64,000 nt of DNA from Paraburkholderia kururiensis (GTDB lineage Bacteria > Pseudomonadota > Gammaproteobacteria > Burkholderiales > Burkholderiaceae): NCBI RefSeq assembly GCF_034424375.1, contig NZ_CP139965.1, positions 5,890,001 through 5,954,000 on the forward strand. The letters are read 5' to 3'. This document shows, in pieces, positions 25,982 through 34,802 of this stretch. The notes under the pieces are model-generated. The model saw only the letters and a list, made by a program, of their open reading frames with translations. It made no database searches and had not been told where the DNA came from. The translations under genes and the position numbers were made by a program. Numbering within the stretch: the first letter of the stretch is position 1; every line of letters begins with the position of its first letter.

Positions 25982-27283
25982 ATGACCGTCGAATTGACCG
26001 CGGCGCCCGATGCTGTGTCGACGCGAGCCGCTGCATCTGCCGTATCGGCCGCGCCCGCGCCATTGCCCACCGCACCGGCCGCACCGAATGCGCCGACCGT
26101 GCCCGAGCGGATCGAAAACGACGCCCATGCCGTTCAGACCGCCATTCGCCTTGCCGCGCAATTCGCGCCGCAGGCCGCGCTGCGCGACCGCGAGCGCCGC
26201 CTGCCGTGGGCCGAGCTCGATGCCTTCGTCGCGAGCGGCTTGTGGGGCATCACCGTGCCGCGCGAGTACGGCGGGCCCGGCGTCAAGGCGGGCACGCTCG
26301 CCGAAGTGATCGCGACGATTTCCGCCGCGGACGGCTCGCTCGGCCAGATCCCGCAGAACCACTTCTACGCGCTCGAAGTGCTGCGCGTGGGCGGCAGTGC
26401 GGCGCAGCAGCGCTTCTTCTACGACCGCGTGCTCGCGGGCGAGCGCTTCGGCAACGCGCTCGCCGAGATCGGCCAGCGCGACTTCAAGCGCCGCACGCGG
26501 CTCACGCGCACGAGCGCGGGCTGGCATATCGACGGCCGCAAGTTCTATTGCACCGGCGCGCTCTACGCGCACTGGATCCCGACGCTCGTCGTGGCCGAAG
26601 AAGACGGTCGCGAGGTCTCGTATCTCGCATTCGTGCCGCGCCACGCGAAAGGGGTGACCGTGATCGACGACTGGGACGGGTTCGGGCAACGCGTGACCGG
26701 CAGCGGTTCCGTGCAGTTCGAGCATGTGGAAGTGGAACCCGAATGGGTGGTGCCGTTCCAGGCGTCGTTCGAGCGCGCAACCACCATCGGGCCCCTCGCG
26801 CAGATCATGCATGCCGCCATCGATCTGGGCCAGGCGCGCGGCGCGTTCGCCGCCGCGCTCGATTTCGTGCGCGAGCACGCGCGCCCATGGATCGACGCGA
26901 AGGTGGCGCGCGCCGCGGACGACCCGCTCGCCATCGTGCAATTCGGCGACCTCGCCGCACGGCTGCGCGGCGCCGAGGCGTTGCTGCGCCGCGCGGGGCG
27001 TTTCGTCGATGCCGCGCAGGCGGCGCCTGACGAAGCCTCCGTTGCCGAAGCCTCCATCGCCGTGGCCGAAGCACGCGCGGCCACCACCACCGTTTCGCTC
27101 GACGCGGGCTCGCGCCTCTTCGAACTCGCGGGCACGGCGGCCACGCTCGACGGCCTCGGCCTCGACCGTTTCTGGCGCAACGCGCGCACGCACACCCTGC
27201 ACGACCCGGTGCGCTGGAAGTACCACGCTATCGGCAACTTCTATCTGAACGGCAAACGGCCGCCGCGCCACGGAGCCCTGTAA
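25982..27283 (+). CDS. SfnB-family acyl-CoA dehydrogenase-like flavoenzyme (copy 2)
   Basis: A 433-residue paralogue of the preceding protein, with LPWAELDAFVASGLWGITVPREYGGPGVK, GQIPQNHFYALEVL, FYCTGALYAHWIPTLVVAEEDG and the C-terminal ARTHTLHDPVRWKYHAIGNFYLNG. A Pro/Ala-rich leader of about 35 residues precedes the fold and has no export signal character. Its ATG at 25982 lies after GGAGCC. The stop codon overlaps the next start (TAATG), giving translational coupling with the monooxygenase. Compared with copy 1 it retains more of the acyl-CoA dehydrogenase-like middle region, so the two may differ in substrate or form a hetero-oligomer. Confidence 0.82.
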   Translation: MTVELTAAPDAVSTRAAASAVSAAPAPLPTAPAAPNAPTVPERIENDAHAVQTAIRLAAQFAPQAALRDRERRLPWAELDAFVASGLWGITVPREYGGPGVKAGTLAEVIATISAADGSLGQIPQNHFYALEVLRVGGSAAQQRFFYDRVLAGERFGNALAEIGQRDFKRRTRLTRTSAGWHIDGRKFYCTGALYAHWIPTLVVAEEDGREVSYLAFVPRHAKGVTVIDDWDGFGQRVTGSGSVQFEHVEVEPEWVVPFQASFERATTIGPLAQIMHAAIDLGQARGAFAAALDFVREHARPWIDAKVARAADDPLAIVQFGDLAARLRGAEALLRRAGRFVDAAQAAPDEASVAEASIAVAEARAATTTVSLDAGSRLFELAGTAATLDGLGLDRFWRNARTHTLHDPVRWKYHAIGNFYLNGKRPPRHGAL

Positions 27284-28749
27284 TGGCGAACACGCGCGCC
27301 CGCAAACGCATCCTGCTCAACGCGTTCAACATGAACTGCGTCGGCCACATCAACCACGGGCTGTGGACGCATCCGCGCGACCGCTCCTCGGACTACCGGC
27401 TGCTGTCGTACTGGACGGACCTCGCTCGCACGCTCGAACGCGGCCTCTTCGACGGGCTTTTTCTGGCGGACATCGTGGGCGTCTACGACGTGTATCAGCG
27501 CAACGTCGACGTGACGCTGCGCGAATCGATCCAGTTGCCGGTCAACGATCCGACGCTGCTCGTGCCCGCGATGGCCGCCGCCACGCAGCATCTGGGCTTC
27601 GGCGTGACGGTCAATCTCACCTACGAGGCGCCGTATCTGCTCGCACGGCGCTTCTCGACGCTCGACCACCTCACGCAAGGCCGCATCGGCTGGAACATCG
27701 TGACGGGCTACCTGGACAGCGCGGCGCGCGCGATGGGGCAGCCCGCGCAACTGCCGCACGACGAGCGCTACGACCGCGCCGACGAGTATCTCGAGGTGCT
27801 CTATCAGCTTTGGGAGGGCAGCTGGGAGAACGACGCGGTGCGGCGTGACAAGGCCGCGCGCGTCTACGCGGATCCGGCGAAGGTGCACCGCGTGGAGCAC
27901 ACAGGCCGCTACTACGACGTGCACGGCTACCACCTCGCGGAGCCCTCGCCGCAACGCACGCCGGTATTGTTCCAGGCGGGCAGTTCCGGCCGCGGGCAGC
28001 GCTTTGCCGCGCGTCACGCGGAATGCGTGTTCATTTCGCCGCCCAACCGCGAGGTGGGACGCGAAACGGTGCGCGCGTTGCGCGAGCAGCTCGTGAAAGC
28101 GGGCAGACGGCCCGAGGACGTGAAGGTATTCGTCGGCGCGGCCGTGGTGCCCGGCGCGACCGAGGCCGAAGCGCGCGAGAAGCACGCCGACTATCTGCAC
28201 TATGCGAGCCGCGAGGCAGGCCTCGCGCACTTCGCGGCGAGCACGGGCATCGACTACGCGCAGTACGACCTCGACGAGCCGGTGGACTACTCGCCGGGCA
28301 ACGCCATCGAATCCGCCACGCGCACCGCGCAGGCGCACGGCTGGACACGCCGCAAGCTGCTAGACCTCTTCGCGTTGGGCGGGCGCTATCCGGCCATCGT
28401 CGGTACGGCGGACCAGGTGGCCGACGAATTGCAGAAGTGGGTGGACGAAGCCGACGTGGACGGTTTCAACCTGAGCCGCACCGTCGTGCCGGAGAGCTAC
28501 GAAGACTTCGTGGATCTCGTCGTGCCCGAGCTGCAGAACCGCGGCCTCTACAAGACGGCTTACGAAGCGGGCACGTTGCGGCACAAGCTGTTCGGCGAAG
28601 GCGATACGCTGGCCGCGCGGCATGCGGGGGCAGCGTTCCGCGTCGGGCAACCGCATGCTTCGGGATCCGAAATACCGGATCGCCGCGAACGAGGCGACGC
28701 ACGCGTGTCTGCTGCGACATCCACGGCGGCGCCCGCGAAAAGCATATGA
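27283..28749 (+). CDS. DszA/NtaA/SnaA-family FMN-dependent monooxygenase (LLM class)
   Basis: A 488-residue luciferase-like monooxygenase. Family hallmarks are ILLNAFNMNCVGHINHGLW, GLFDGLFLADIVGVYDVY, GWNIVTGYLDSAARAMG, HDERYDRADEYLEVLYQLWEGSW and FQAGSSGRGQRFAARHAECVF. These two-component enzymes use FMNH2 from a separate reductase to cleave C-S or C-N bonds (dibenzothiophene sulfone, nitrilotriacetate and similar). No flavin reductase gene lies in this cluster. It is translationally coupled to the SfnB-like gene. A low-complexity tail (last 40 residues) extends beyond the fold. The exact substrate cannot be told from the sequence. Confidence 0.85.
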   Translation: MANTRARKRILLNAFNMNCVGHINHGLWTHPRDRSSDYRLLSYWTDLARTLERGLFDGLFLADIVGVYDVYQRNVDVTLRESIQLPVNDPTLLVPAMAAATQHLGFGVTVNLTYEAPYLLARRFSTLDHLTQGRIGWNIVTGYLDSAARAMGQPAQLPHDERYDRADEYLEVLYQLWEGSWENDAVRRDKAARVYADPAKVHRVEHTGRYYDVHGYHLAEPSPQRTPVLFQAGSSGRGQRFAARHAECVFISPPNREVGRETVRALREQLVKAGRRPEDVKVFVGAAVVPGATEAEAREKHADYLHYASREAGLAHFAASTGIDYAQYDLDEPVDYSPGNAIESATRTAQAHGWTRRKLLDLFALGGRYPAIVGTADQVADELQKWVDEADVDGFNLSRTVVPESYEDFVDLVVPELQNRGLYKTAYEAGTLRHKLFGEGDTLAARHAGAAFRVGQPHASGSEIPDRRERGDARVSAATSTAAPAKSI

Positions 28750-28830
28750 AAAAACGTTGCTTGGTGCGCTGCAATGCGTTCGCTACGATGCAGCGGACTT
28801 GCCACCATCGCGCATAAGCGCCTCGTCCTC

Positions 28831-30348
28831 ATGTCCACCGTTGCCGACGCTTCGAATCTTTCCCCCGCTGTTTCCACCGATGCCGCCGACGCGGTCCATC
28901 CACCGCCGCACGGCGACGCATCGGCACCGCGCATCGTGCGGTCCGCCGAAGACGTCGCGCGCATGGTCGGCGAGGGCGCCTCGACGGGCGGCAACGCGCG
29001 CTGGGTCATCGCCATTGCGCTGGGCGGCGTGTTCCTCGACGCCTACGACCTCACTTCGCTCGCGTACGGCGTGAAGGACATTGCCCGCGAGTTCGCGCTG
29101 AGTCCCGCCCAGGTGGGGCTCGTGTCGGCAGCCATTACGTTCGGCGCGATCCTGGGCGCGCTGGTGGGCGGCTATCTCACGGATCGCATCGGACGCTATC
29201 GCGTCTTCATGGCCGACATGCTGTTCTTCGTGGTGGCCGCGATTGCGGCCGGGTTCGCGCCCAACGCGTGGGTGCTGGGCGGCGCGCGCTTTTTGATGGG
29301 CTTCGGCGTGGGGCTCGACCTGCCGGTGGCCATGGCGTTTCTCGCGGAGTTTTCGAAGGTGACGGGCAAGGGCAGCAAGGCCGCGAGCGTCGCGGCATGG
29401 TGCCCGGCGTGGTACGCCGCCACGAGCACCTGCTATCTGCTGATCCTCGGGCTCTATGCGGCGCTGCCCGAGCATCAGCTGGGCTGGCTGTGGCGCTTCA
29501 CGCTCGCGTTCGGCGCGGTGCCGGCGCTCCTCATCATCGCCGTGCGCAGCCGCTATATCAGCGAGTCGCCCGTGTGGGCCGCGAATCAGGGCGACCTGGA
29601 AGGCGCGGCGCGCATTCTCAAGCGGGCGTATGGCGTTGAGGTCGTCGTCCAGCGCGAGCATACCGCCACGCACGAGCCGCGCGTGGCCTCCTGGCGCAGC
29701 TACGGCGCGCTCTTTCGCGGACGCTACGCGCGGCGCACGGTGCTGGCCGCGACGATCGGCGCGGCGTCCTCGTTCGGCTACAACGCAATCGTCTACGGCT
29801 TGCCCGTGATTCTCGCGAGCTTTCTCAAGCAGGGGCCGCTCACCGCCATCGTCGCGGCGCTGACGCTGAACCTGCTGTTCGCGTTCGTGGGCGGTTTGAT
29901 CGGCGTGCGCTTCGTGTCGCGCTTCGGCGCATGGAAGATGACCGCGGTGGGCCACGCGTTGCAGTTCGCGTCGCTGATCGGACTCGCGCTCATCGGGCGG
30001 CCCGGCAGCGGCGTGTTCGTGGTGCTCGCCATCCTGCTGCTGGGCGGCTATCTGTTGGGGCAAGGGTTCGGGCCGGGTGCGCACAGCATGAGCTTCGCGT
30101 CGCTCAGCTACCCGACTTCGCTGCGCGGCGTGGGCGTGGGCTTCAACCAGACGCTCGTGCGCACGGCCTCCACGGTCTCGCTGTTCCTGTTTCCGATTCT
30201 CGCGGCGGCGCTCGGCACGCAGGTGTTCTGGGTCATCGCGCTCGCGCCGTTGACCTCGCTCGTCGTGCTGTTGCTCATCCGCTGGGACCCGGCGGGCTAC
30301 GACATCGACGCCGAGGACTACGGGCGAGGCGCGGTTGCCGCGGCGTAG
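28831..30348 (+). CDS. MFS transporter, aromatic acid/organic anion symporter type
   Basis: A 505-residue major facilitator with 12 predicted helices after a hydrophilic N-terminal region of about 65 residues. The MFS signature GGYLTDRIGRYRVF between helices 2 and 3, DAYDLTSLAYG in helix 1 (the Asp-x-x-Asp-x-Thr motif of the sugar/aromatic-acid symporter branch) and FLMGFGVGLDLPVAMAFLAEF are present. It follows the sulfur monooxygenase by 81 bp and may import its substrate. The ATG at 28831 (MSTVADASN) is preferred; an upstream ATG at 28774 would add 19 residues with no support. Confidence 0.83.
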   Translation: MSTVADASNLSPAVSTDAADAVHPPPHGDASAPRIVRSAEDVARMVGEGASTGGNARWVIAIALGGVFLDAYDLTSLAYGVKDIAREFALSPAQVGLVSAAITFGAILGALVGGYLTDRIGRYRVFMADMLFFVVAAIAAGFAPNAWVLGGARFLMGFGVGLDLPVAMAFLAEFSKVTGKGSKAASVAAWCPAWYAATSTCYLLILGLYAALPEHQLGWLWRFTLAFGAVPALLIIAVRSRYISESPVWAANQGDLEGAARILKRAYGVEVVVQREHTATHEPRVASWRSYGALFRGRYARRTVLAATIGAASSFGYNAIVYGLPVILASFLKQGPLTAIVAALTLNLLFAFVGGLIGVRFVSRFGAWKMTAVGHALQFASLIGLALIGRPGSGVFVVLAILLLGGYLLGQGFGPGAHSMSFASLSYPTSLRGVGVGFNQTLVRTASTVSLFLFPILAAALGTQVFWVIALAPLTSLVVLLLIRWDPAGYDIDAEDYGRGAVAAA

Positions 30349-30372
30349 ACCGCTTCTTTTCTCCACGATCTG

Positions 30373-30394
30373 GGGCCGGCGTGCTTGCCGGCCC
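30373..30394. terminator. Hairpin after MFS transporter gene
   Basis: Perfect 8-bp stem GGGCCGGC / GCCGGCCC with loop GTGCTT, 25 bp after the stop codon. There is no T-run. Confidence 0.45.
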
Positions 30395-30520
30395 GAACGG
30401 TTCGCACAAAGGGGACTTCGCGGGGCGCTAACAGGAATAGCCCTTGCGCCTGCCTCTTGATATGCGCGGCGCGGCTTCTGAGCCGCCCGTCGTGTGGGGT
30501 TCGGCTAGCACGTGGCACGT

Positions 30521-30552
30521 CGCCGCACCTGGGTGCGGCGCGCGCGCTTTTT
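30521..30552 (+). terminator. Terminator-like hairpin upstream of clpG
   Basis: Stem CGCCGCAC / GTGCGGCG around CTGG, then CGCGCGC and TTTTT at 30548-30552. The T-run is seven bases from the stem, so termination efficiency is uncertain. Confidence 0.45.
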
Positions 30553-30842
30553 CCTCGCTTTCTGACTTCCTCGCGTATACCTGCCATCAGGCCTGGGGAA
30601 CCCGCACATTTCGGACTATCTTTGAAGAGGCGGCCTGCGCGTAGGGCCGGCTCATCGCCAGGCCTTCCCGCCAGGCCGCCTCCCTGCAAACACAGCCCCG
30701 CGCGTCTTTGCGTTCTGCCCTTGATTTCCCCGCCACCGCGCGCACCTTGCAGAAAGCGCACAGGCGCGCGGTTTGCGCGCCCTGTGTTTTGCGGTCAATG
30801 GCTGCGCCGGCCCGGCGCGCCGTCACACAACGGGAATCCGAT

Positions 30843-33713
30843 ATGGCACGACAGACCTGTGAAATCTGCGGCGCGCGGCCCGCCGCCGTTCGCGTCGCAA
30901 TCATCCAGAACGGCTATCGCCGTTTCCTCGACGTCTGCGACTACCACTACGCGCAGCTCACGCGGCATCAGCGCACGCTGTCGCCGCTCGAATCGCTGTT
31001 CCTCGGCGCGATGGCCGACAACGGCGGCCAGCCCGCGGGCTACGGCCAGCCGCAACCGGACACGCCCGCGGGCGTCGCGACCGGCGTGCCGCCCGAGGAA
31101 AGCGCCGGCCTCGAACGCTACTTCAGCGAGACCGCGCGCGAACTGCTGCAGCGCGCCGCGGAACGCGCGGTGCAGTGGGGCCGCCGGCAGATCGAGTCCG
31201 ACCATCTGCTGTACGAACTCGCGGGCAACGACGTGGCGGCCGGCATTCTCACGCGGCTCGGCGTGGACCCGGGCCAGCTGCGCGCCTACATCGATGCGAA
31301 CGCGCCGAAGGGCGCGCCCGGCGACGCGCCCGAGAACGACACGATTGCCGTCTCGCCGCGCGTGAAAAGCGCGCTCGATCGTGCCTTCCTCGCCTCGCGT
31401 CAGTTGGGCCAGGGCTTCGTCGGTCCGGAGCATCTGCTCGTGGGGCTTGCCGACGTGCCCGACAGCTTCGCCGGCAACGTCATGCGCAATTACGGCATCG
31501 ACGCGCGCAAGCTGCTGGAACAGATGGTGCAGTCGGGCACGGTGCAGGCCGGGCGCGACCGCGCTGGTCCGCCGAAAGGACCGAGCACGCCGCATCTGGA
31601 CCGCTATAGCCGCGACCTCACGGCGCTTGCGCGCGAAGGGCGGCTCGACCCCGTGATCGGCCGCTCCAGCGAGATCGAAACCATGGTCGAAGTGCTCGCG
31701 CGGCGCCGCAAGAACAACCCGGTGCTGATCGGCGAGCCCGGCGTCGGCAAGACGGCCGTGGTGGAAGGCCTCGCGCAGCGCATCGTGGGCGGCGACGTGC
31801 CCGAGTCGCTGCGCGACAAGCGGCTCGTGGAACTCAACGTGAACTCGCTCGTGGCGGGCTCGAAATATCGCGGCGAATTCGAGGAACGCGTGAAGCAGGT
31901 GATCGACGAGATCACCGAGCATCGCGAAGCGCTCGTGATCTTCGTCGACGAGATTCATACCATCGTGGGCGCGGGGCAGGGCGGCGGCGAGGGCGGGCTC
32001 GACATCGCCAACGTCTTCAAGCCCGCGATGGCGCGCGGCGAACTGAACCTGATCGGCGCCACCACGCTGTCCGAGTACCAGAAGTACATCGAGAAGGACG
32101 CGGCGCTCGAGCGGCGCTTCCAGCCCGTGTTCATCGCGGAGCCGAGCGTCGAGCAGACCATCACGATTCTGCGCGGCCTGCGCGACAAGCTGGAGGCGCA
32201 CCACAAGGTGACGATCCAGGACTCGGCGCTAGTGTCCGCAGCGGAACTGTCGAACCGCTACATCAGCGGCCGCTTCCTGCCGGACAAGGCCATCGACCTC
32301 GTCGATCAGGCCGCGGCGCGTGTGCATCTGTCGGGCACGTCGCGGCCCGCGCGCATTCTCGAACAGGAAGCGCAGCTTGCGCAGTTGCGCCGCGACCAGG
32401 ACTACGCGGCCTCGCGCAAGCAGTACGAAAAGGCCCACACGCTCGGCGAGGAGATCACCCAGGCCGAACGTGCGCTCGCCGAGGTGACGGACTCGTGGAA
32501 GCGCCAGATGGAGTCGAACACGTCGGACGTGCGCATCGAGCACATTGCCGAGATCGTCGCGAAAATCACGGGCATTCCCGTGACGAACCTCACCACCGAG
32601 GAGCGCGAGCGCCTGCTGCACATGGAAGAGCGTCTGCACGAACGCGTGATCGGCCAGCAACGCGCGATTGCCGCGGTGAGCGATGCGGTGCGCCGTTCGC
32701 GCGCGGGGCTGCACGACGTGCGGCGTCCCACGGCGGTGTTCCTGTTCCTCGGGCCGACCGGTGTGGGCAAGACGGAACTCGCGAAGGCGCTGGCCGAAGT
32801 GGTGTTCGGCGACGAGAACGCCGTGGTGCGCATCGACATGAGTGAGTACATGGAGCGCCATTCGGTGGCGCGGCTGATCGGCGCGCCGCCCGGCTACGTG
32901 GGCTACGAGGAGGGCGGCCAGCTGACCGAACGCGTGCGGCGGCGGCCCTATTCGGTGATCCTGCTCGACGAGATCGAGAAGGCGCACCCCGACGTCTACA
33001 ACGTGCTGCTCCAGGTGTTCGACGATGGCCGTCTCACCGACGGCAAGGGTCGTGTGGTGGACTTCAGCAACGCGCTCATCATCGCCACGAGCAACCTCGC
33101 CTCCGACGTGATCGCCGGTCAGCGTCAACGCGGCCCGGGCTTTTTGTCGGGCGGCGCAGCTTCCGTGGAGAGCGGCGTGATGGGCGAACTGCGCCAGCAC
33201 TTCCGGCCCGAGTTCCTGAACCGCATCGACGACATCATCATCTTCAATGCGCTCACGCAGGAAGAAATGCGCGCCATCACGACGTTGCAGCTGGACCAGG
33301 TGAAGCGCGTGGCGCGGTCGCAGAACGTGGAGATCGAGTTCGACGAGAGCGTGGTGGACCGGCTCGCCACCCAGGGCTACCGGCCCGAGTACGGCGCGCG
33401 CGAATTGCGGCGCCTCGTGCGTCAGACCATCGAGAACGAACTCGCGAAGCGCATGCTGAGCGGGGACATCCGCGAAGGCGCGGACGTGCGTTGCGCTATC
33501 GATGCGGCAACGGGCGAGGTCACGTTCGAGCCCGCTGCGTCGGGCAAGGGTCGCGCGGACGGCGAGACGAAGGTGGCGAAAGAGGAGCCTTCGATCCCGC
33601 CGCTTCATGAGCGCAGTGCGGACGGCGCGGCGGGCGGACCCGCAGGCAGTGAAGCGCGGCCGCCTTCGGCCGAGGGCAACTCGCAGCAGCGGGGTTCCGG
33701 GCCGCTGCACTAA
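30843..33713 (+). CDS. clpG: ClpG/ClpK-type AAA+ protein disaggregase
   Basis: A 956-residue Hsp100 with two ATPase domains. The N-terminus carries a zinc-binding-like motif (C6-x2-C9 and C32-x2-H35 in [13 protein letters not shown] and DVCDYHY), the mark of the ClpG/ClpK group that distinguishes it from ClpB. An N-domain repeat follows (residues 75-215), then D1 Walker A GEPGVGKT (297-304), a short coiled-coil M-region around 450-520, and D2 Walker A GPTGVGKT (637-644) with [13 protein letters not shown]. The C-terminal ~50 residues are Gly/Ala/Glu-rich and disordered. ClpG proteins are stand-alone disaggregases giving heat tolerance. The ATG at 30843 starts directly before the zinc motif; the open frame continues upstream without homology. 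Confidence 0.88.
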   Translation: MARQTCEICGARPAAVRVAIIQNGYRRFLDVCDYHYAQLTRHQRTLSPLESLFLGAMADNGGQPAGYGQPQPDTPAGVATGVPPEESAGLERYFSETARELLQRAAERAVQWGRRQIESDHLLYELAGNDVAAGILTRLGVDPGQLRAYIDANAPKGAPGDAPENDTIAVSPRVKSALDRAFLASRQLGQGFVGPEHLLVGLADVPDSFAGNVMRNYGIDARKLLEQMVQSGTVQAGRDRAGPPKGPSTPHLDRYSRDLTALAREGRLDPVIGRSSEIETMVEVLARRRKNNPVLIGEPGVGKTAVVEGLAQRIVGGDVPESLRDKRLVELNVNSLVAGSKYRGEFEERVKQVIDEITEHREALVIFVDEIHTIVGAGQGGGEGGLDIANVFKPAMARGELNLIGATTLSEYQKYIEKDAALERRFQPVFIAEPSVEQTITILRGLRDKLEAHHKVTIQDSALVSAAELSNRYISGRFLPDKAIDLVDQAAARVHLSGTSRPARILEQEAQLAQLRRDQDYAASRKQYEKAHTLGEEITQAERALAEVTDSWKRQMESNTSDVRIEHIAEIVAKITGIPVTNLTTEERERLLHMEERLHERVIGQQRAIAAVSDAVRRSRAGLHDVRRPTAVFLFLGPTGVGKTELAKALAEVVFGDENAVVRIDMSEYMERHSVARLIGAPPGYVGYEEGGQLTERVRRRPYSVILLDEIEKAHPDVYNVLLQVFDDGRLTDGKGRVVDFSNALIIATSNLASDVIAGQRQRGPGFLSGGAASVESGVMGELRQHFRPEFLNRIDDIIIFNALTQEEMRAITTLQLDQVKRVARSQNVEIEFDESVVDRLATQGYRPEYGARELRRLVRQTIENELAKRMLSGDIREGADVRCAIDAATGEVTFEPAASGKGRADGETKVAKEEPSIPPLHERSADGAAGGPAGSEARPPSAEGNSQQRGSGPLH

Positions 33714-33761
33714 GACGCCTTCGCGTCACCTCATGCAGTCATGCACGTCGCACCGCAGGAC

Positions 33762-33794
33762 AACGCGCGCAGCGGGGCAACCCCTGCGCGCGTT
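33762..33794. terminator. Hairpin between convergent clpG and FadR-type regulator gene
   Basis: Left arm AACGCGCGCA plus GGGG (33762-33777) pairs with CCCC plus TGCGCGCGTT (33781-33794); the loop is CAA, with a GC bulge. It overlaps the stop codon of the regulator gene. No T-run on either side. Confidence 0.5.
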
Positions 33795-34503
33795 ACTGCA
33801 CGTCCTGCTTCAACGCACCCGCCATCCACCGTTCCTCCGATGCCTTCAGATGGGCGCGCATCGCGGTTTGCGCCGCGATGGGGTCGCCCGCCTGCAACGC
33901 CTTGAGAATGTCTTCATGCTCGCGCACGGCCACTGACCACGTCTGCGCGCTCTCGGCATGGCCGCGCATGGCCGCCGCAATGGGGTCGTGCCGGCTGTCG
34001 AACAGCTCGCCCACGAAGCGCGCGAGCACCGAATTGCCGGTGGTCTCGGCAATCAGCATGTGGAACTGACGGTCGGCATCCACGGGCGACTTGCCGGCCG
34101 CGGCCAGCTTGCGCATGCGTTCCAGTACGCGGCGTAAGCGGTCCAGCGTGGCCGCCGTGAACTTGCCGGTGGCCAGCACGATCACGGTGCCTTCAATGGC
34201 GATACGCGCCTGCATCAGCTCGGACGGGCTTTCGCCCAGCGCGGCGATGGCGTGCTCGCCGCCTGTGCTGCCGCCGGCCGCCTCGCGGACGTAGACGCCC
34301 GAGCCCATGCGGATCTCGATCTGCCCGCCAATTTCCAGCGCAATCAGCGCCTCGCGCAGCGACGGACGCGACACGCCCAGCTGCTGCGCCAGCTCGCGCT
34401 CGGGCGGCAGACGTTCGCCCGGCGGGAATTCGCCCTGGCGGATCAACGCAAGGATCTGCGCGGCCACGGATTGGTAAAGCCGCTTGGGTTCTGTCTGTTT
34501 CAT
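33793..34503 (-). CDS. FadR-subfamily GntR transcriptional regulator
   Basis: A 236-residue regulator. Residues 1-75 form the winged helix (PGERLPPERELAQQLGVSRPSLREALIALEIGGQIEIRMGSGVYV), and the C-terminal FCD helical domain follows with metal-binding-type His residues in DRQFHMLIAETTGN, DSRHDPI and EHEDILKAL. Such regulators sense sugar acids or other carboxylates. It diverges from the sugar ABC transporter and dehydrogenase genes and probably represses them until an acid intermediate binds. The ATG at 34501-34503 (MKQTEPKRLYQSVA) is the family-typical start; the frame remains open 29 codons further. Confidence 0.88.
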   Translation of the reverse strand: MKQTEPKRLYQSVAAQILALIRQGEFPPGERLPPERELAQQLGVSRPSLREALIALEIGGQIEIRMGSGVYVREAAGGSTGGEHAIAALGESPSELMQARIAIEGTVIVLATGKFTAATLDRLRRVLERMRKLAAAGKSPVDADRQFHMLIAETTGNSVLARFVGELFDSRHDPIAAAMRGHAESAQTWSVAVREHEDILKALQAGDPIAAQTAMRAHLKASEERWMAGALKQDVQ

Positions 34504-34623
34504 CGGGGGCCCGTTTCTGAGCGGTTTCACACGCGAACGACCGGGGTCGCAAGCGGGGACGGAGTCTAGCATACGCGTCTCTCGCCCCATTCAGCGCGGG
34601 TTTGCGCGCTGCTCGGGGTTTTC

Positions 34624-34669
34624 ACCAATGGTCAGAGCACTTATAAAAAAACGATATTGGCTTGACCAA
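34624..34669. promoter_or_regulatory. Candidate operators for the FadR-type regulator
   Basis: Two short palindromes in the divergent gap: ACCA-A-TGGT at 34624-34632 and TTGG-CTTGA-CCAA at 34657-34669, separated by an A-rich tract (TTATAAAAAAACGATA) that could hold a -10 element. The TGG...CCA spacing resembles FadR-subfamily operators. Pattern-based only. Confidence 0.4.
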
Positions 34670-34802
34670 ACGGACGGCGGCGACACGAAATTCAGCCGAA
34701 TTTCTCGCAACCGGCCTGACCGGTGCCCACCCGGACTGACGACAGAGATGGCGCGCAGTGCAGCCCGGGTTTTCGTCACACAGAACAACCATGGAGACGG
34801 GC

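Larger units (their letters stand above)
30349..30842. other. 494-bp gap before clpG with two hairpins
   Basis: No gene is recognised. It holds a GC hairpin (30373-30394) just after the transporter gene and a hairpin followed by a short T-run (30521-30552), then a pyrimidine-rich stretch. A sigma32-type promoter for clpG was sought and no convincing match was found. The clpG ribosome-binding site is probably GGGAA at 30830-30834. Confidence 0.5.
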
